This document shows positions 23,546 through 31,568 of a stretch of 40,439 nt of DNA, piece after piece (position 1 is the first letter of the stretch; every line of letters begins with the position of its first letter). The stretch is taken from contig DAOLNV010000053.1 of NCBI GenBank assembly GCA_035416745.1, positions 1 to 40,439 on the forward strand, given 5' to 3'. A model generated the notes under the pieces. The model saw only the letters and a list, made by a program, of their open reading frames with translations, made no database searches and had not been told where the DNA came from. Source of the stretch: Candidatus Hydrogenedentota bacterium (GTDB lineage Bacteria > Hydrogenedentota > Hydrogenedentia > Hydrogenedentales > SLHB01). A program made the position numbers and the translations under genes.

Positions 23546-24598
23546 ATGCGGATAGGTATTAACGCATTGTCCCTCGAACCCGGCTATTGCGGGGAGACGG
23601 TTTATCTCCGCAAGGTGTTTGCGCGGGTCCGCGACTTGCAGCCGGAGACGACAGGGATCTTCATTACAAGCGCACAGAACAACGAGTTTTTTGCGGGATG
23701 CGACCGTGTGGTGTTCGAACAGCCCGTGGACGCGAGCGTAATCGGGTTGCCGGCATCCGAACGTGAGTTCACAAAAACCATCGAAAGCGCGGGCATCGAC
23801 GTTCTCTTTTCTTCTCTGCGGACGGCGCCGGTCAAGCCGCGCGTCCCCCAAGTCCTGTATACGATGGACCTGCAGTTCATCCTCGAACCGCTCGCGAAGG
23901 GCCGTTGGCGCGACAAGGCCATGGTCAAACGGGTCGTGCAAACGTGCGAAAACGCCGTTGCGATAGTGGCTCCGTCTGAATTCATCCGCAGACAGCTTCT
24001 CGAGCTTTTGGAGGTGCCGCTGGACAGGGTGGTGGTGGCGCCCTTGGGTGTTTCGGATGTGTTTGCCGAACCTCAGGCCTGCTGGGTGCAGCAACCTTAT
24101 TTTCTTTCAGTGGGGGCGACGCGGGCCTCGAAGAACGTCGAGGGCTTGTTGCGGGCGTTCCAGTTCTTCGAGTCGCGCGGCCCGCACAGTCTTGTGATTG
24201 CGGGGCTTCCCGGAGACCGCGAGTTTCGCGACTGGGGCCCTCGGGTCATGCGCATCCAGCAGTGTCCCGAGAACGCGCTGGCCGCCTTGTATCAGCATTG
24301 CGAGGCCGTGGTGTGCTCCTCGTTCTATGAAGGCTCTGGCGTCATGGTGCTGGAGGCCATGCGGGCGGGCGCTCAGCTTGTGGCGGGACGCGTCGGGGCT
24401 ATCCCCGAGTTTGCCGGCAACGCGCCAATCTACTGCAATCCTCAGAACGCCGGGATGATCGCCTCGGCTATTCAGCGGGCCATGGATATCGAGCCGGAAA
24501 AGCGCAAGCGGCGCGCTCTCTACATGACCAACGCGGCGGCGGAATACACATGGGACAACTGCGCGTGGAAGACCCTCCAAGCCTTTCGCACATGGTGA
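23546..24598 (+). CDS. GT4-family glycosyltransferase
   Basis: A 350-aa GT-B fold protein. The N-terminal half begins MRIGINALSLEPGYCGETVYL, and the C-terminal half begins PYFLSVGATRASKNVEGLLRAF, the usual start of the donor-binding domain. The retaining-transferase EX7E signature is FYEGSGVMVLEAM, with both Glu present. It most resembles RfaB/mannosyltransferase-like enzymes of surface polysaccharide synthesis. No signal peptide is present. It lies 53 bases after the APS-kinase-like gene in the same direction. A link between APS supply and a sulfated glycan is possible, but no sulfotransferase is in the window. Confidence 0.88.
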   Translation: MRIGINALSLEPGYCGETVYLRKVFARVRDLQPETTGIFITSAQNNEFFAGCDRVVFEQPVDASVIGLPASEREFTKTIESAGIDVLFSSLRTAPVKPRVPQVLYTMDLQFILEPLAKGRWRDKAMVKRVVQTCENAVAIVAPSEFIRRQLLELLEVPLDRVVVAPLGVSDVFAEPQACWVQQPYFLSVGATRASKNVEGLLRAFQFFESRGPHSLVIAGLPGDREFRDWGPRVMRIQQCPENALAALYQHCEAVVCSSFYEGSGVMVLEAMRAGAQLVAGRVGAIPEFAGNAPIYCNPQNAGMIASAIQRAMDIEPEKRKRRALYMTNAAAEYTWDNCAWKTLQAFRTW

Positions 24599-24634
24599 TG
24601 CCATTTGCTGCTCCGTTTGCCCGGCGTTTTCCGT

Positions 24635-24640
24635 TATAAT
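24635..24640 (+). promoter_or_regulatory. Probable -10 element of the SGNH hydrolase gene
   Basis: A perfect TATAAT lies in the short gap after the GT4 gene, about 48 bases before the ATG at 24688. The -35 region is poor, so an activator or an extended element may be needed. Confidence 0.4.
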
Positions 24641-24687
24641 GGCCTTCCTTCAGCACACGGGAGACCAAACAAGTGGGGAGAAGTGTC

Positions 24688-25848
24688 ATGACTGTCTTGC
24701 ATCAATCGTATGCCGCCATGATTGCCTTTTGGGGTGCAGTAATACTCGGAGCCGGATATGCCTCCGCGCAGGAGGCTACGGCCGGTCCGGCTCCGGTTGA
24801 CCCCGCCACGGCTACCAGCGAGTTCGGCGATGAACTGCTCTGGTACGACGCAACAAGCCTTCCCGTCGACGGCAGGGGCTGGACCGACACCGCTGCTCCG
24901 TATGACCGCCTCCCTGCGCGCGCGGAAGGGGTGGTGCGTCCGCCAGTCTGGGACCTCAGCCGCGATTCGGCGGGCATGGCGGTCCGTTTCATGACCAACT
25001 CGCCCACGATCGGGGCGCGCTGGGTCTTGCGGGACGCCAGCCTGGCCATGGCGCACATGCCCGCCACGGGAGTCAGCGGCCTGGACTTATACGTCAAGGA
25101 TGGGGGCAGGTGGCTCTGGGTCGCAAACGGCCGTCCGTCTGCCACTACGATGCAAGCCAAGCTGCTCTCGGGAATCCCGGAAGGGATGCACGAATATCTC
25201 CTGTACCTGCCGCTATACAACGGGGTCACGACTGTGCACATCGGTGTTCAGCCGGATTCTACCCTCGCGGTTCCTCCGCAGCGGCCCGAAGCCACACGCA
25301 AACCCATCGTGTTCTGGGGAACATCGGTCACGCAGGGCGGTTGCGCGGCGCGGCCCGGGATGGCCTACCCGGCAATCGTGGGACGCATGATGGACCGGCC
25401 CACGATCAATCTCGGCTTCTCGGGCAACGGACAGATGGAGCCGGAGATGGCGAAGTTCATCGCGGAACTGGACGCGGAAATGTTCGTCGTTGATTGCTGT
25501 CCGAATCTCGGTCCGGAGGAGATCGCCGCGCGGACGGAGCCGGTGGTGCAACTCCTGCGGGAAACCCGCCCGGAAACCCCCATAGTGCTGATGGAGAACA
25601 TCATTTATCAGGAAGGGTATTTCATTCCCGGTATGCGTGAGGCTTACGAAAAAAAGAATGTCGAGCTGAAAGCGGCTTACGAACGGCTTGTAGCGGCGGG
25701 CGTAAAGAACCTGCACTACATCCCGTGCGATGCTCTGCTGGGCGACGACGCCGAAGCTACCGTCGACGGTACCCATGCGACGGACTTGGGATTCTTGCGC
25801 ATGGCCCAAGCCATCACCCCGGTCTTGAATTCGATCCTGAGCAAATAG
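24688..25848 (+). CDS. Exported SGNH/GDSL hydrolase with N-terminal GxDLY domain
   Basis: A 386-aa secreted esterase. The signal region is the hydrophobic MIAFWGAVILGAGYASAQ. Residues ~35-190 form a beta domain with the GVSGLDLYV motif (GxDLY domain). The C-terminal ~200 residues are an SGNH hydrolase of the GDSL_3 type: Ser in FWGTSVTQGGCAARPG, Gly and Asn in NLGFSGNGQMEPEM, and the Asp/His pair in DGTHATDLGF. Such enzymes commonly remove acyl groups from sugars or polysaccharides; the substrate here is unknown. The start is ATG 24688 with GGGGAGA upstream; an in-frame GTG at 24673 overlaps that ribosome binding site. Confidence 0.9.
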   Translation: MTVLHQSYAAMIAFWGAVILGAGYASAQEATAGPAPVDPATATSEFGDELLWYDATSLPVDGRGWTDTAAPYDRLPARAEGVVRPPVWDLSRDSAGMAVRFMTNSPTIGARWVLRDASLAMAHMPATGVSGLDLYVKDGGRWLWVANGRPSATTMQAKLLSGIPEGMHEYLLYLPLYNGVTTVHIGVQPDSTLAVPPQRPEATRKPIVFWGTSVTQGGCAARPGMAYPAIVGRMMDRPTINLGFSGNGQMEPEMAKFIAELDAEMFVVDCCPNLGPEEIAARTEPVVQLLRETRPETPIVLMENIIYQEGYFIPGMREAYEKKNVELKAAYERLVAAGVKNLHYIPCDALLGDDAEATVDGTHATDLGFLRMAQAITPVLNSILSK

Positions 25849-25887
25849 GCGGCCTCGAGGCCACCGGCAGCGAGAGGGTAGCGAGCC

Positions 25888-27084
25888 ATGTTAAGCGAAC
25901 TCGAACTTTTCCGTGTGCGCATCGGTCTTATTCAGGCGTTCTTGCTCGACCATCAGTACGACGGGATCCTGCTTTCCCGCACAGACAATTTCGCGATGGC
26001 AACCGCGGGAAAACGGAACTACGTGTCGTTGTGCTCCGATATGGGCGCGAGTTCGCTCTTTGTGACGTCCGCTGGCGACGCCTGTTTTATCGGCAATAAT
26101 ATCGAAGAAATACGTGTCATCGCCGAGGAACTGCGCCCCTACGGCTGCGAAATCCGGAGGTTCATGTGGTTTCAGGATTCGGCGGCGGCACTGGCGGAAC
26201 GCGAATTCACGGGGACTCTCGTATCGGATGATGGGAGCCTCGGCAAGAACGTCAACGCTCAGATGGCCTACATACGCTCGCTGCTGACGATCAACGAACT
26301 CGAGAAGTACCGCCATCTGGGCAAGCTGGCCGCTGAGACCGTCACGGCGGCCGTCGAAGGGGCCGAGGCAGGCATGGCCGAAGCCGATATCGCCGCGCTG
26401 CTCATAGGCGAAGGCGCCAAGCGCCGTTGCCAGGTACCTATCGCCCTGATCGCGGCGGACCGGCGCATCACCAAGTTCCGCCACCCCTTGCCGACCACGG
26501 CGCCGCTCCTTCCCGACAAGATGCGGGAGGTCCTGGTGCGCGGGTATGTGATGATCATTCTTTCTCTCCTGAGAGAAGGCCTCGTGGCGTCTGTCACTCG
26601 GTTCAAGCGAGTCGGCGAGCTGCCCGACCGCATCCCCTCCGCGTACGCCCGCATCTGCGGCGTCGATACCCTCTTGCACGAGGCCACCGAGCCCGGCAAA
26701 ACCTTGGGCGACGTGTTTTCCCAGTGCGAGCAGGCCTATACCGCCATGCGCTTCTCGGCGACCGAATGGCATAACCACCATCAGGGCGGCACAACGGGTT
26801 ACGCGGGCCGCACATGTAAGGCGTCCCCCCAAGAATCGTTTCCCATCCTTGACACCAGATGGGAGAAGAAAGTGCGGGATATCACGGGCATCGATGCGGT
26901 CTTTGGGCAAGCCTTCGCGTGGAACCCCTCCGCGCCGGGGGTGAAATCCGAAGACACCTTCCTTCTCATGCCTGACGGGACCAAGGAGATTATCACCCGA
27001 ACGCCCGCACTCCCACGCGTGGACCTTACCGCCGTGCTTGGACGCAAGACCGACGTGGTCAAGAGCGGTATAGCCGAACCCTGA
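25888..27084 (+). CDS. M24 (aminopeptidase P/creatinase fold) family protein, metal ligands mostly missing
   Basis: A 398-aa cytoplasmic protein with the two-domain layout of M24: a creatinase-type N-terminal domain (DGILLSRTDNFAMATAGKRNYV) and a pita-bread C-terminal domain starting at ELEKYRHLGKLAAETVTAAVEG. Active peptidases carry Asp, Asp, His, Glu and Glu metal ligands. Here the Asp-bearing strands read VMIILSLLREGLVASVTRF without Asp. The His site is present (WHNHHQGGTTGY). The Glu of the EPG motif is replaced (FAWNPSAPG), and the last Glu is kept in KSEDTFLL. It is probably not a metallopeptidase and may use the fold for another reaction or for binding. The start is ATG 25888. It follows the SGNH gene by 39 bases and is convergent with the FG-GAP gene. 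Confidence 0.78.
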   Translation: MLSELELFRVRIGLIQAFLLDHQYDGILLSRTDNFAMATAGKRNYVSLCSDMGASSLFVTSAGDACFIGNNIEEIRVIAEELRPYGCEIRRFMWFQDSAAALAEREFTGTLVSDDGSLGKNVNAQMAYIRSLLTINELEKYRHLGKLAAETVTAAVEGAEAGMAEADIAALLIGEGAKRRCQVPIALIAADRRITKFRHPLPTTAPLLPDKMREVLVRGYVMIILSLLREGLVASVTRFKRVGELPDRIPSAYARICGVDTLLHEATEPGKTLGDVFSQCEQAYTAMRFSATEWHNHHQGGTTGYAGRTCKASPQESFPILDTRWEKKVRDITGIDAVFGQAFAWNPSAPGVKSEDTFLLMPDGTKEIITRTPALPRVDLTAVLGRKTDVVKSGIAEP

Positions 27085-27259
27085 ACACGATAGCGCTTTG
27101 CCTCAGGCCGCGCTGCCTTGCCGCGGATTGTTCGATGGCATCTTCGCGCCTTTGTGGTTCGAGGCCCGGAAGCGTCTAACGCGGCGTCGCGCCAGAGAGC
27201 ATTGATCCACGCATGCGCGCAGACGCAGAGAAAAAGATTCGGCGCCTTCGCGACCAGGA

Positions 27260-28687
27260 CTAAAAGACAAGCACATGGATGTCTCGCGTTCCTTTATTGC
27301 CGGCTTCGAACACCACGATGTCGCGGCGGCGGTTGGCGTTGAGATCGCACGTCTTCGCTGCGCCATATGGCGGGATATCGAATGTTGCCGCAGGCTCTTG
27401 GGAAACAAGTTCTTCGCCGCGGCCTTCGAACAGTCCCAACCTTTTTCCGTCAGGACTGAAGACCGCGTCCATGCGGCCGTCCCCGGTAAAATCGCCGAGT
27501 GCGAGGATGCCCTCTCTGGTTCCGTCAGGCGCGGCGAGCGTGAACCGGCTCCGATATCGGGGAGTTGCGTCAAAACCGTGGGGCGAGTTCAAGTGCGCTT
27601 CCAGGCGCAGCGTAAGTCTCTCGCGAACGAGATAACTCACCATCGATTTCAGTCCGAATGACAACTCGAAAAAGAAGACATCATCCAGGCCGTCGCCGTT
27701 AACGTCGATGACGGTGGGCTGGGCGAAGGCGCCGGACTTGACGAATTGCATGTCCGGCTCTTGTGAAAAGGTGCAGCCGGGTTGCGCGAAGAAGATGCGT
27801 GTGCACGTCTCGACATCTATGCTTCCCTGCGCTTCCGTGACAAGCAAGTCAGGCAGGCCATCCTCATTCAAATCGTGGAGTTCAGCGTGCGCTTGGGGTT
27901 TTGGCGGTTTTGGGAAAGTGTCCGCATAGGCCCCGGACGGCGTTGGGGACAGGCGCTCGGGCGCTTTCTTGAAGGGGATTTCCGAGGTGACAAGATCATT
28001 CCAGTCTGGTCCCCGTACAAACTCGACCGTGTGCGTATTGATGAAAGCCAGCGCCTGATACGCGTCGTTTTCCCAGGGAAACGGCACGACACCCGGGAAG
28101 TCGTAACGCAAGTGCGTGCGGGAAGCGCTGTCGTGGGCCACCGCTCCCGCCACATGGCATCCAATGGTGGCAATTTCGCGGCCCGGCTCGCGCAGACCGT
28201 AGCCGTGAGGAAGGGGGACCAGCCACTCATGGACGCCGTCACGGTCAACGTCAACGACCTGGTTATCGAGAAAGCGGGGGAACTCGAGTCCGGCCGGAAA
28301 CAACGAAACGAAACGCGGCTCGGCGACCTGGGTGAATGCCTTGTCTCGCAACGCGAGGATATGAGCCCCGGCCGTATCCACCGCCACGACCTCCGCGGGG
28401 GGGGCCCCATCCGTCTCTGCAAAGAACACTCCGCCGACGGTGGGTGGAAGTTCCTGCCGGCAATCAGCTTTCTCCGCATAGGTTCCGTCGGGCCGGCTCA
28501 GGTATACAGATAAATACGTGCCCCGGTCCGCGGTCCCGCGCGCGGACAGGGCGCAGATGTCGTCGCGCCCGTCGCCGTTCACATCCGACACCGCCACATC
28601 GGCGAGAACGTCTTCATGCTGCAACGTGTAGTGCTGCGCAGCCCCGTCCGTCACAGCGCAACAAATCATGACGAGAAAACAAAGCAC
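27260..28687 (-). CDS. Exported FG-GAP/VCBS repeat protein
   Basis: A 475-aa secreted protein starting at GTG 28687 with AGGGAG eight bases upstream. A short signal peptide (LCFLVMICCAVTDGAAQ) is followed by repeats that carry the calcium-binding DxNxDGxxD motif of beta-propeller FG-GAP/VCBS proteins: DVNGDGRDD, DVDRDGVHE, DLNEDGLPD, DVNGDGLDD, DFTGDGRMD and the degenerate DLNANRRRD. About seven blades are likely. The function is unknown; such propellers bind ligands or surfaces. It sits downstream of cruF in the same direction, 104 bases away, but is probably not part of carotenoid synthesis. The gap 27085-27259 holds no gene. Confidence 0.85.
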   Translation of the reverse strand: MLCFLVMICCAVTDGAAQHYTLQHEDVLADVAVSDVNGDGRDDICALSARGTADRGTYLSVYLSRPDGTYAEKADCRQELPPTVGGVFFAETDGAPPAEVVAVDTAGAHILALRDKAFTQVAEPRFVSLFPAGLEFPRFLDNQVVDVDRDGVHEWLVPLPHGYGLREPGREIATIGCHVAGAVAHDSASRTHLRYDFPGVVPFPWENDAYQALAFINTHTVEFVRGPDWNDLVTSEIPFKKAPERLSPTPSGAYADTFPKPPKPQAHAELHDLNEDGLPDLLVTEAQGSIDVETCTRIFFAQPGCTFSQEPDMQFVKSGAFAQPTVIDVNGDGLDDVFFFELSFGLKSMVSYLVRERLTLRLEAHLNSPHGFDATPRYRSRFTLAAPDGTREGILALGDFTGDGRMDAVFSPDGKRLGLFEGRGEELVSQEPAATFDIPPYGAAKTCDLNANRRRDIVVFEAGNKGTRDIHVLVF

Positions 28688-28791
28688 GCGGCATCTCCCT
28701 TCGCGCAGATGCTCCTGCCGTGATTAGCGGCTATTCGGCATCGTGAACCCGCCTCCAATGCTCTCGGCTGATATGTATGACGCTTTCTCGT

Positions 28792-29568
28792 TCAATCGCG
28801 GTCCGGTTTCCCGCAACCTTCGGCTGACGCCTCGGCGCATCCCCCGCGCCCCTTGGCCGCATGCACGAGAATCACATGAGCAACACATAGCGCCAGACCC
28901 CAGCATCCCGGAACGAACAACCGGCTTCCGAGAGCGATCACGGTGAAAAAAACGACCAGGCTCAGCCCGATGATACGCAATGCCGGGGACACCTTTTCGC
29001 GGCGCCCAACGGCCGAGAGCACGCCGGATACAACAAAGCCCGTCCCGAACCAGCCGGCGAAATTGCTGATGGGGATGCCATAGTAGAGGCCCGCGTGGCC
29101 CCATTGCCAGAGACGCATGGGCCCCGCGGCTACGGGGTCGAGCACAAGATCTATCGCGGTCAATCCCGCTGCGCCGGCAAGCGCAAGAACCATCGGATGC
29201 CGGATAAAGGGCCGGAGCAATACGTCGAGATACCCCGCGAGCACCGCCCACGCGCACACCATCACCAACGGCACGCCGAGCAGCAATGGGGCGAACGCCT
29301 GCGTGTACTGGTATTCGCCGAAAGGGAACCCGGTCCAAACCCCCAGAATCTCGGCCGCGAATCCAGCCAGTCCTCCGATTACGAGCGCCATCTGATAGCG
29401 TTTGGTGGAGCAGATGAGAACCAGTACGGCGGCCAGCATCATGAATAGAGGTCCGGCCCACCGCATGTGCTCCTCGGGCTGTCCCGAGACAACGTAGGAG
29501 ACCATCCCGCCCGCCCACAACACGGCGTACGGAATGACCAGCATGCCGAGCAAGAGCCTACGTTTCAT
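28792..29568 (-). CDS. cruF: Carotenoid biosynthesis membrane protein, CruF-like (DUF422)
   Basis: A 258-aa integral membrane protein with about seven helices. The DUF422 signature is seen in AAEILGVWTGFPFGEYQYT, the DLVLDPVAAG segment and ISNFAGWFGTGF. CruF family members hydrate the 1',2' double bond of acyclic or monocyclic carotenoids, the step before sugar attachment in myxol- and C50-type pathways. Its position after a GT2 glycosyltransferase, with crtI and crtB upstream, supports this role. The tail is Cys/Gly/Lys-rich. The start is ATG 29568, overlapping the stop of a 34-codon ORF; the nearest GAGGAG is about 14 bases away, so coupled translation is likely. Confidence 0.88.
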   Translation of the reverse strand: MKRRLLLGMLVIPYAVLWAGGMVSYVVSGQPEEHMRWAGPLFMMLAAVLVLICSTKRYQMALVIGGLAGFAAEILGVWTGFPFGEYQYTQAFAPLLLGVPLVMVCAWAVLAGYLDVLLRPFIRHPMVLALAGAAGLTAIDLVLDPVAAGPMRLWQWGHAGLYYGIPISNFAGWFGTGFVVSGVLSAVGRREKVSPALRIIGLSLVVFFTVIALGSRLFVPGCWGLALCVAHVILVHAAKGRGGCAEASAEGCGKPDRD

Positions 29569-29662
29569 GGCGGATGAGCAACTCCTCGGCGATCTTCGCG
29601 GATAAGCGCACCACGGGCGTACGGCCGCCGCTCACCACTGCGTGTCCGGCGTCTTTGCTCAT
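29558..29662 (-). CDS. Possible 34-aa ORF bridging the GT2 and cruF genes
   Basis: ATG at 29662-29660 overlaps the GT2 stop as ATGA, and the TAG stop (29560-29558) lies 9 bases inside cruF. The ribosome binding site is GGTGGA, seven bases upstream. The product, MSKDAGHAVVSGGRTPVVRL then SAKIAEELLIRHET, has no recognised family. It may be a coupling peptide that hands ribosomes from GT2 to cruF, or chance. Confidence 0.35.
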   Translation of the reverse strand: MSKDAGHAVVSGGRTPVVRLSAKIAEELLIRHET

Positions 29663-30795
29663 GGCTTATCCACCGGGGCGCCCGCATGGTAGCGCCGTCC
29701 TTTCCATTCAACGCCACGGCCGGAGCGGCACTGCCACCACGATGAAATGCCCAGAGCGATGAACATCGCCTCGGCCACCGGATGAAGCAGGCTCGACCAG
29801 AAGGGATGTCCAAAACGCATCCCCATTATGGCGCGCATGGCAACCACCAGCGCGGCAGACGCCGCGAACAAGTGCCAGGGGCCATCAATCATCAACGCTA
29901 GAGGAATCATTAGAAAGGGCAGCAGGAAACACGTGAAATGAAACAGCAAGAACAGCGGGAAACCCCACCTATGACGAAACGCCGGGTAGAAATTCTTCAG
30001 AAACCCGCGCCAGATGTCTCCCAGACCTTCATACATGCGCACGCGCACAACATCCTGCCCGTCAAGGCAGATGCTCCGTTGGCCGCGCACCCGCCAGAGC
30101 CGCGCGAGACACGTGTCCTCGAAGATTTCGTTGCGTACGGCCTCATGCCCGCCTACCGAGCGATACGCGTCGCGTTGCGCAAGTATGCACGCCCCATGGG
30201 CCAGTCCCAGCGAAGGATCGTTGCGCGACAGCGCCAGATGAGCGGGAAACAGCGTGAACGCACAGAAGCTCAACATGGGCATGAGGGCGTTCTCCCAGAA
30301 GGTGCGGCATTCGAGAGCCGGCCAGCACGACAAAAAGGTGGCGTTGCGGGCGCGGGCTTCGTTAACCATCCTCGCGGCCGCGTCCGCGCTCAGAGCCGTG
30401 TCAGCATCCAGGAACAGGAACCATTCCGAAGCGGCGTTCCGGGCCAGTTGAGCGCATGCAAACGGTTTGCCGAACCATCCGTCGGGCAAGGCAACGCCGG
30501 GCAACAGTCGAATGCGGGCATCGCGGGCGGCGTATTCCCTGACGAGGTCCGCCGTGCCGTCAGTCGAATGGTCGTCATACACCAGCACTTCCGCCACCGC
30601 CGGCCCCTGCCTGGAAACCGAGTCGAGACACGACCCGAGCCGCCGTTCCTCGTTCCGTGCCGGGATGAGGACGGATACTGCCGGCACGTCCTCGCCCTCT
30701 TTCTTGCGCACCCCCGGCCATAAGGCCATGTTCATCACAACCACGAGAAAGACAAACGAACAGAGCAGGAAGACAATCGTGGTGAGCGCTGTCAT
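29659..30795 (-). CDS. GT2-family glycosyltransferase of the carotenoid operon (CruC/CrtQ-like)
   Basis: A 378-aa membrane-bound glycosyltransferase. The N-terminal helix (TALTTIVFLLCSFVFLVVV) anchors it. The GT-A domain has SVLIPARNEERRLGSCLDSV, VYDDHSTDGT, the DxD motif in FLFLDADTAL, and the acid region EIFEDTCLARLWR. Three C-terminal hydrophobic helices follow. It is of the CruC/CrtQ type that attaches a sugar to the carotenoid hydroxyl made by CruF. It overlaps the upstream hydrolase gene by 4 bases and the downstream 34-codon ORF by ATGA. Confidence 0.85.
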   Translation of the reverse strand: MTALTTIVFLLCSFVFLVVVMNMALWPGVRKKEGEDVPAVSVLIPARNEERRLGSCLDSVSRQGPAVAEVLVYDDHSTDGTADLVREYAARDARIRLLPGVALPDGWFGKPFACAQLARNAASEWFLFLDADTALSADAAARMVNEARARNATFLSCWPALECRTFWENALMPMLSFCAFTLFPAHLALSRNDPSLGLAHGACILAQRDAYRSVGGHEAVRNEIFEDTCLARLWRVRGQRSICLDGQDVVRVRMYEGLGDIWRGFLKNFYPAFRHRWGFPLFLLFHFTCFLLPFLMIPLALMIDGPWHLFAASAALVVAMRAIMGMRFGHPFWSSLLHPVAEAMFIALGISSWWQCRSGRGVEWKGRRYHAGAPVDKP

Positions 30796-31568
30796 GGCGC
30801 CGCCTCGGCAGATGCCGGCGTTCTGCCGTTGCAGGGTGTTTGGAACAGGATGCCGGCAAGCTGCGCTGTCGCTTCCCGGATCGGTTCGTGGCCCGCTCCC
30901 TGCAATTCATGAATGCGAACGCCCGGAAAGACTTCGCGCCATATGTCGAGCGACCGCCGAACCGCCGCGAAGGTGCGGTCGCCGTGGACGATGTCGACGT
31001 CGACCTGAAGGGATTTGAATCGGCGGCTGTCAGCCAAAGTGAGCATGAGGCACAGATAGCGGTGCGCCACAGCGTGGTCTACCTTGACAAAGGCGGAGGT
31101 CAGATTGGTTTCGGGGCGGCGCCGTTTCCGAAGGGCGTTATTGGTGATGAAGCGTCCCAGGGGGTTGGCAAATGTCGTATAGTACGCGTTGCGCCCAAAC
31201 GTTCCCCATGTAAATAGCCGAAAGTACCAGGGGCAATAGGCAAACGGGTCGATAAGCAGCACCCGGGGCACGTTCAATCCATATACACGCAGCGTTTCCA
31301 GACCGAGCTGAGCGCCGCCGCAGTTGCCCACGAGGGTGATGTCGCCGGAGGGCGCCTGCCGGATCGCGTTGGCAATACACTCGAGCACGGGCTCGAGGGT
31401 AAGCTCCGCGGGCGCCACCGAATCGCCGTAGCCCGGAAGGTCCATGGCAAAGAACGAAGCATCAGCAGGCATGTAGTCGTAAAGCCGCCGGAAAGTGCGG
31501 CTATTGCCGGCCCACCCGTGCACGCCGACGAACGCGCGCGGTCCATTACCTATGCGCTCAACGTTCAT
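30792..31568 (-). CDS. Alpha/beta hydrolase with Cys in place of the nucleophile Ser
   Basis: A 258-aa alpha/beta hydrolase fold protein. The oxyanion HGWAGNSRTF is near residue 17, the nucleophile elbow is LVGNCGGAQLG with Cys83 where Ser is usual, Asp197 lies in IVHGDRTF, and His227 is in GAGHEP. GxCxG elbows are used by PHA synthases and dienelactone hydrolases, and a Cys nucleophile favours acyl transfer or thioester chemistry. In this operon a possible job is acyl transfer onto a carotenoid glycoside; that is inference only. It overlaps crtI by 11 bases and the GT2 by 4, so it is firmly part of the operon. Confidence 0.82.
   Translation of the reverse strand: MNVERIGNGPRAFVGVHGWAGNSRTFRRLYDYMPADASFFAMDLPGYGDSVAPAELTLEPVLECIANAIRQAPSGDITLVGNCGGAQLGLETLRVYGLNVPRVLLIDPFAYCPWYFRLFTWGTFGRNAYYTTFANPLGRFITNNALRKRRRPETNLTSAFVKVDHAVAHRYLCLMLTLADSRRFKSLQVDVDIVHGDRTFAAVRRSLDIWREVFPGVRIHELQGAGHEPIREATAQLAGILFQTPCNGRTPASAEAAP

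Noticed and set aside
27085..27259. Possible dispersed intergenic repeat (TTCGCGCCTTTGTGG and TTCGGCGCCTTCGCG)
   Set aside because: The similarity between the two stretches is loose and no other copy is in the window.
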